From positions 437,410-460,309 of the forward strand of contig MU069449.1 in the NCBI GenBank assembly GCA_002284615.2: a DNA stretch of 22,900 nucleotides, in the 5' to 3' direction. Shown here piece by piece: positions 17,975-22,900 of the stretch (within the stretch, counting starts at the first letter, position 1; each line of letters starts with the position of its first letter). Under the pieces are notes generated by a model. It was not told the origin of the DNA. It saw only the letters and a list, made by a program, of their open reading frames with translations, and made no database searches. Source of the DNA: Dunaliella salina (lineage: Eukaryota; Chlorophyta; Chlorophyceae; Chlamydomonadales; Dunaliellaceae). Position numbers and translations under genes: made by a program.

Positions 17975-19050
17975 TGTACAGTGCCTGCTATGCTGCCACT
18001 CAAGCATGTGTCCTCCAGCGCAAAGTGCATGTGTCCTACAACACAAAGTGCAAGGGCACATGCTACTTTTCAGGCCTCATATGCTGCCACTCAAGCATGC
18101 GTCATCCAGCGCAAAGTGCATGTGTCCTTCAACACAAAGTGCAAGGGCACATGCTGCTTTACAATGCCTGATATGCTGACACTCAAGCATGCTGCTGCCA
18201 TCACCACCAGCGGGAGAAATTGGCGTTCCTTGGGGAGTGCGAGGTTTGGTATATGCTGCTTTCCGGTGCGTGATATGCTGCAACACAAGCATGTGCCCTG
18301 CAGCGCAAAGTGCATGTGTCCTTCGACACAAAGTGCAACGGCACATGCTGCTTTTAAGTGCCTGATATGCTGACACGCAAGCATGCGTCATCCAGCGCAA
18401 AGTGCATGTGTCCTCCAGCACAAAGTGCAAGGGCACATGCTGCTTTTCAGTGCCTGATATGCTGCCACACAAGCATGCGTCATCCAGCGCAAAGTGCAAG
18501 TGTCCTCCGGCACAAAGTGCAAGGGCACATGCTGCTCTTCAGTGCCTGATATGCTGACACTCAAGCATGTCCTCAACGCAAAGTGCAAGTGTCCTCAACA
18601 CAAAGTGCAAGTGTCCTCAACACGAGGTGCAAGGGCACATTTCTGCTTTTCAGTGCCTGATATGCTGACACTCAAGCATGTCCTCAATGCAAAGTGCAAG
18701 TGTCCTCAACATGAGGTGCAATGGCAAATTCTGCTTTTCAGTGCCTCATATGCTGCCACACAAGCATGTGTCCTCCAGCGCAAAGTGCAAGTGTCCTCAA
18801 CACAAGGTGCAAGGGCACATGCTGCTTTTCAATGCCTGATATGCTGACACTCAAGCATGTCCTCAACGCAAAGTGCAAGTGTCCTCAACACAAAGTGCAA
18901 GGGCACATGCTGCTTTTCAGTGCCTGATGAGAGGCAGCCGCTCAAAAAAGTTGTAGCCAGCACCAGCAGCAGGAGAAATTTGCAGCCCTTGGGGTGTGCA
19001 AAGGGTTGGGCACACACATTGTTTTCCAGTGCCTGGAAGGCTGCCACTCA
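17975..19050 (-). repeat. Large minisatellite with higher-order structure
   Basis: A unit of about 91-92 bp recurs roughly eleven times, marked by AGTGCCTGATATGCTG near 17978, 18072, 18164, 18265, 18357, 18449, 18540, 18651, 18740, 18831 and 18920. Within units CAAAGTGCAAGTGTCCTC is itself repeated. Two variant blocks, about 18190-18265 and 18950-19030, share CACCAGCRGGAGAAATT and CTTGGGG and break the array at intervals, giving a higher-order pattern. Most unit lengths are not multiples of three, so the overlapping frames are not conserved as protein. Confidence 0.85.
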
Positions 19051-19440
19051 AGCACGCATCCTCCAACAAGTGTGCTTGGCGCGCATCCAACACGCAAACT
19101 ATCTGAGCATCTTCAAAAGCTCGTGGTTCATCGTCCTCAATTAAGTTGAAGCACGTGGAGACATGCAGACATCTAGCTTGAGCAGGGACGCAGACATCAA
19201 GCTCCGTTTCCAGATCAAGATCACGAAGGTCTTTGTGGCACGCCCCTGCACCTTTTGGGGTTGACCACAAGCAATGCCACAATCTCAAGCAGCAACTTCT
19301 CACGGTGCTCACATGCATCAAGGAGCTTTGAGTGCAAGACTGGAAACAAGCTCATCGATGCAGTTGAGCGCCGCATGAGGATTTGTTGCTGGAGGATTTG
19401 GTTCCGCATGCTCCTGCTCATGCGTGCAGCTGCAACCAGC
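19050..19440 (-). other. Coding-like stretch, possible exon(s) of an unknown gene
   Basis: Two adjacent minus-strand frames have protein-like composition. The first, about 19420-19250, reads NQILQQQILMRRSTASMSLF and LLDACEHREKLLLEIVALLV. It follows a pyrimidine-rich CTCTCTTAGCTGGTTGCAG that could be a splice acceptor. The second, about 19245-19050, reads KDLRDLDLETELDVCVPAQA and NLIEDDEPRAFEDAQIVCVL. Frames change near AAAAGGTGCAGGGGC, by a frameshift or an unrecognised splice. I know no matching family. The end of the second frame (LLEDACLSGSLPGTGK) is what the neighbouring minisatellite repeats. It may be a live exon, a pseudogene or chance. Confidence 0.3.
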
Positions 19441-19444
19441 TAAG

Positions 19445-19719
19445 AGAGCTTGGAGATACAGGTGGTGTTAGGGCCGCGGAAGTTCTGACTTGCTGTTCAC
19501 AAATGTGGCAACGCCAAAGCCAGTGTTGTCCCACCTGTGTTGTCCTGGTCCATTCTATGTCTGCCACTCAAATAGCTGCACTTCTCACAACAGGGATGAG
19601 GGAGCACCTCCTAGCCAGCAAAAGAGCGAAGGCAAGAACACGGTATGCACATACATCTAGGATGATGCCTTATCCAGTCATGCTTCCCCTCAATTCCAAA
19701 ATGAAACGCAGGTGGCGTG
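19445..19719. other. Nothing recognised
   Basis: Plus-strand frame 19383-19766 is open but partly overlaps the inverted-repeat element and the opposite coding-like frame. No motif is visible. Confidence 0.4.
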
Positions 19720-21122
19720 TAGGGTTGGTACGAACATTACAATTATATATAACGTTATATTTATGACGTAGGTATGTAACCCGTATATTTGAGTTCGGAT
19801 TTTGTTCTGTTGTAAGTTATGAAATTATGTACGTAACATAACATTATGAATAAGGTTATTTATAACGCCATATATGTGTTTCGTGTGCAGAAGTCGAGGG
19901 ACTTCACACTGAAGTTTCGCAATTCCGTGAGCGCAACTCTGTGAGTTCCGTGAGTGTGTGTTGCTCAGTCAAATTGAGTAGGATGAGCAAATCTGGTGGC
20001 TTGTGCCCAGGCAGGACGAGAGGGAAGTGGAGAAGTGGAAAAGAGGAGGCCAGAGAGCAAAGGCAGAAGTTTGAGGCGCAGGAGAATGCAGCACAGAGCA
20101 GGCAAGCAAAGCTGAATTCTGTCTGTGGGAGGAGAGGCCGCGCTGAAGAGGGCAGCATGCTTAGACTGCATGGTTGTAAGGGAATGATGAATCAAGACAG
20201 GGATGTTTTACGCGCGACGTTAGCGATCTCTACTCTTTGAAAGCTATTCATTGATACCCTTGAAGTTGGGATTTGCTCAACCTGAAAATCGAGTATATAA
20301 TGTATGTAATGTTTATCACGTTACCGTAGCGACTTTAGGAGTCTTGTGATTGATTAAAAAATTATTCAGGGTCCTCGCAATGTGGATCACCTTTTAAAAT
20401 TACTTTTGCAAGGCCTCGTAGAAGATACAGGTTTATAATAAGCAAGTTATAGAGGCGATGCAGCCTCTTGCAGCGAAGGTGCAAGAAACCCTTCTTGACA
20501 TGGGATGTACGAAGCGGAGGTGTGAGGAAGGCGATGGTCCGGAGCTGCTCTGCTCCCGCCTCAACCCTGTGCCATGCACAGAAGTTGACTGACAAGAGGG
20601 TGGGGGCTGATGCCATTGCAGCCAGGCCATCCCCTCCCAAGGCCTGTGGGCTGGTTAAGAATCCTGCCAGTGGTTCAGGCAACTCCGCCCAAGGTAGTGT
20701 GAGTTCAGCTGGTTTCCACCAAGCTTCCTGGCTACGAGGATGGCATCCTCATACAGTTGCAATACATGCAGCGGGCAGCAACAGCAGCAGCAAAGGCAGC
20801 TGAGGCCCAAGGGACAGGCAACACCTGGAGCCCATGGAGGTTCCTCCACTGGAATCCTCGGATATAGAGATGGAGGAAGGGGATGAGTAGGGACGAAGAG
20901 TTGAGTGCATGAGACGCAAAACACACAGAAGCTCGCAAATTTTGAGTTTCTCTAGACGACCTTGTACAACCCTAAAGCTCGTACATTAATTTAAAATTTT
21001 TATTATTGGCACCTCGAAATAAACCAGCGTCGTAATACATTAGCGTCGCTATGGTATGTAACGTTATATACGGGGTTTATAACGTCAAGCCATTTCGCCG
21101 CATAATGTTTGTGCCAACCCTA
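19720..21122. mobile_element. DNA-transposon-like element with 20-bp terminal inverted repeats
   Basis: 19720-19739 (TAGGGTTGGTACGAACATTA) and the complement of 21103-21122 agree at 18 of 20 positions. Both ends are followed inward by AT-rich sequence with repeated AACGTTATA and TATGTAAC motifs. The inside holds no recognisable transposase. There are patches of protein-like sequence on the plus strand: a basic, charged stretch MSKSGGLCPGRTRGKWRSGK (from about 19982) and LAAKVQETLLDMGCTKRRC (about 20465), each soon closed by stops. The TAGGG ends recall hAT elements, but the 8 bases outside each end do not match. If the ends are GGGTTGG, a 2-bp TA duplication is possible. Likely a decayed or non-autonomous copy. 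Confidence 0.6.
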
Positions 21123-21470
21123 ATGATGATGATGGACTTAGTGGTGTCAAAGTGGATCTCATCAGCACTCTTCAAACAGCTAAGCAAAATGCGGATGGAG
21201 ATGATGATGTGCACTCACTTGCATCAAACTGAGCTCCATCAGCATCCTTAATCTAGGTGCGAATAAGTAACGATGATGATGATGATAATGATGATGGTGA
21301 TGATGATGATGATGGTGGTGATGATGATGATGATTATGCACTCTTTACTTGCATCAGACTTCATCAGCATTCTTCATTGCAGGTGAGTAAAAAGTGACAA
21401 TGACAATGGCAATGGCAATGATGATGATGATGATGATGATGAGGAGGAGGAGGAGGAGGAGGATGGTATG
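21120..21470. repeat. Compound GAT/GAG arrays inside a longer tandem unit
   Basis: GAT runs at 21122-21135, 21271-21336 and 21418-21442 (then GAG to 21463) alternate with a non-simple segment containing TGCACTC-ACTTGCATCA, TCATCAGCATYCTT and AGGTG-G-A-TAA. That segment occurs at about 21210-21268, 21338-21393 and, cut short, 21470-21490, so the larger unit is about 130 bp. On the minus strand each copy carries GATGCARGTRA-like sequence resembling a 5' splice site. Confidence 0.7.
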
Positions 21471-21477
21471 CACTCAC

Positions 21478-21618
21478 CTGCATAAGACTCGTAGGAGATA
21501 TGTCAGTGGCAGTCACCCGCACAGGACGCGACCTCATGATGGGCATCAGTGATGCGCCTGACCTGCAGCAGGGGCCATGCAGCAGAGTCTGTGAGCGCAG
21601 GAGTGCAAGCAAAAGGCT
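21478..21618 (-). CDS. Candidate internal exon, 47 codons, unknown protein
   Basis: On the minus strand a classic acceptor, CCCCATTTCTTCTGCAG, ends at 21619 and a strong donor, CAG|GTGAGTGC, begins at 21477. The 141 bases between form exactly 47 open codons in one frame, including LLLALLRSQTLLHGPCCRSG and PVRVTATDISPTSLMQ. The splice signals and the multiple of three support an exon. Against it, the 5' half is related to the repeat array at 22010-22900, the donor side to the GAT array, and no domain is recognisable. No partner exon can be paired with confidence. Confidence 0.35.
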
Positions 21619-21699
21619 CTGCAGAAGAAATGGGGCATAATCGTCATTGTCATCATTGCCATTATCTCATTACTTGTTATCAGTTTTCTTGACTTTTAT

Positions 21700-21975
21700 T
21701 GTCTTCATCACCACCATCATCATCATCATCATCATCATTACTATGTGAATAAATTTTTATTATAGTCATTGACATTATCATCATTCTCATCCTCATTATT
21801 ATTTTTATCATCATCATCATTATCATTATCATTATATCATTATCATAATTATCATCATCATCATCATTACCATCATCATTGTTATCATTTTTATTATCAT
21901 CATACTATCATTACTACTACCATCATCATCATCATCATCATCATCATTATCATTATTATCATTTTTCTTTTATTA
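21700..21975 (+). repeat. CAT/ATT microsatellite
   Basis: Long imperfect runs of CAT, ATC and ATT, broken into sub-blocks (21705-21739, 21777-21975). The apparent ORF rich in S, H and I is the repeat itself. Confidence 0.9.
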
Positions 21976-22009
21976 TCATAAGTTGCAGCGGTAGTAACAA
22001 GTAGGAGGA

Positions 22010-22900
22010 GGAGTGACAGCAGCAGCAGGAGCAGTAGTAGTGGCAATCAGCAGAGGCTGTAGCAAAGGCTCTGCAGCAAGGCTCTGCAGGGGTCTGCAGG
22101 ACAGGCTCTGCATCCAGACTCTGCAGGGTCTTTTCTGTTTGCTCAGGAGAACTCTGCAGCAATGCCGCAGCACAGGCTTTGCAGCAATAATCTGCGAGAG
22201 CCGCGCAGCAGAAGCTGTGAGCACAAGAGCCATGCAAGGGTCACGCAGCACAGGCATTGCAGCGAGACTCTGCGGCAACCTATAACACAGGCTCTGCAGC
22301 AGAGGCTCAGCAGGGACTCCTTGCTCCAATGGCTTATCAGCAACAACACTGCACAGCTATGCTGCAGCACAGGCTCTACAGCCAAGCTCAGCGAGGATTT
22401 TGCAGTACAGGTCAGGTGGCAACGCTGCAGCACAGGCTCAGCAGCGAAATGCTGCAGGGGCTACGCAGCAGAGGCGGTGAGCACGAGAGTCCCCTGGTAG
22501 TCACACAGGCTCTGCAGTGCAGACTCAGGAGCAAAGCTGCAGCACAGGCTAAAAATGCAACAAAGCCGCTGCAGTTAGACTCCGCAATACAGGCTCAGCA
22601 GCGATGCTGCCGCAAAGGCTCAGCAGCCAGACTCTGCAGGAGCCACCCAGCAGAGGCTGTGAGCACAGGAGTCATGCAAGAGTTATGCAGATGTACTGCA
22701 GTATAGAATCTGCAGTACGTGCTCACGCAGCAGATGCTCTGCAACACAGGCTCTGCAGTGCAGACTCTGGAGCGAAGCTGCAGCACAGACTCTGCAGCAA
22801 AGGCTCCGCAGCCAGACTCTGCAGCACAGGCTCTGCAGCGAGACACAGCAGGGAGGCTGCAGGCTCAGGCTCTGCAGCCAGACACAGCAGGGAGGCTGCA
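22010..22900. repeat. CTGCAG-rich minisatellite running off the window
   Basis: A short unit near GCAGCACAGGCTCTGCAGC recurs dozens of times with many substitutions. A longer motif, GCAGCAGAGGCTGTGAGCAC, recurs at about 22206, 22467 and 22649, giving a higher-order layer. The last 80 bases are a cleaner pair sharing GACACAGCAGGGAGGCTGCA. Long frames on both strands (up to 149 codons) are the repeat in translation. Confidence 0.85.

Noticed and set aside
17889..18549. Cysteine- and histidine-rich repeat proteins from the 18-kb array
   Set aside because: Most units are about 91-92 bp, not a multiple of three, so the frame changes from unit to unit.
17975..19050. A CRISPR array
   Set aside because: Repeat units are about 91 bp, degenerate and contiguous, without unique spacers, in a eukaryotic setting.
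22143..22706. Long glutamine-, cysteine- or leucine-rich ORFs on both strands
   Set aside because: They are translations of the CTGCAG array, lack stops because of the repeat, and exist in several frames at once.

Overview
This is a repeat-dense stretch of a eukaryotic nuclear genome. The content is 5'-truncated non-LTR retrotransposons (LINEs), tRNA-derived SINEs, foldback or MITE-like repeats, long minisatellites and microsatellites, with only traces of host coding sequence. There are no operons, ribosome-binding sites or prokaryotic gene spacing. The organism cannot be named from this alone. The LINE C-terminal type (zinc knuckle, then a TLHTILLGVG block, or a terminus reading NPPDPH-stop) is one I loosely associate from memory with green algae that have large genomes. 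An arthropod or another repeat-rich eukaryote remains possible.

Layout. 1-2640: no recognised gene. 2645-6985: a retrotransposon cluster. An old minus-strand LINE (here LINE-H) is split into three pieces by two younger 5'-truncated LINEs: copy A (minus, 3581-5038) and copy B (plus, 5201-6398). Target-site duplications of 11 and 7 bp mark the insertions, and removing each insertion rejoins the LINE-H reading frame. A tRNA-derived SINE lies just beyond. 7096-7860: a decayed minus-strand ORF that may be retroelement-related. 7958-13170: scattered repeat R1, LINE 3' ends of three families, a second SINE family in two copies, and short tandem repeats. Within this part, 11367-11608 (minus) is the one host gene piece I recognise: a terminal exon of a METTL2/6/8-type tRNA 3-methylcytidine methyltransferase. 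13170-15970: degenerate minisatellites and a 44-base C run. 15972-17112: R1 copies, including a foldback pair. 17818-19050: a near-perfect 73-bp palindrome followed by a higher-order minisatellite. 19050-19440: coding-like minus-strand sequence. 19720-21122: a 1.4-kb element with 20-bp terminal inverted repeats. 21120-21975: GAT/CAT arrays flanking a candidate 47-codon minus-strand exon. 22010-22900: a CTGCAG-rich array that runs off the window.

The most interesting pattern is that several minisatellites look built from the edges of coding segments. The array next to the methyltransferase exon repeats the 3' splice site plus the first codons of the exon. The array upstream of the 47-codon exon repeats that exon's acceptor-proximal part. 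The 18-kb array repeats the end of the coding-like stretch beside it. A second theme is that LINE and SINE families share short 3' motifs (CCTTCCCTTAAT and a GCGTAG-plus-T-run tail), as expected if the SINEs borrow LINE machinery.
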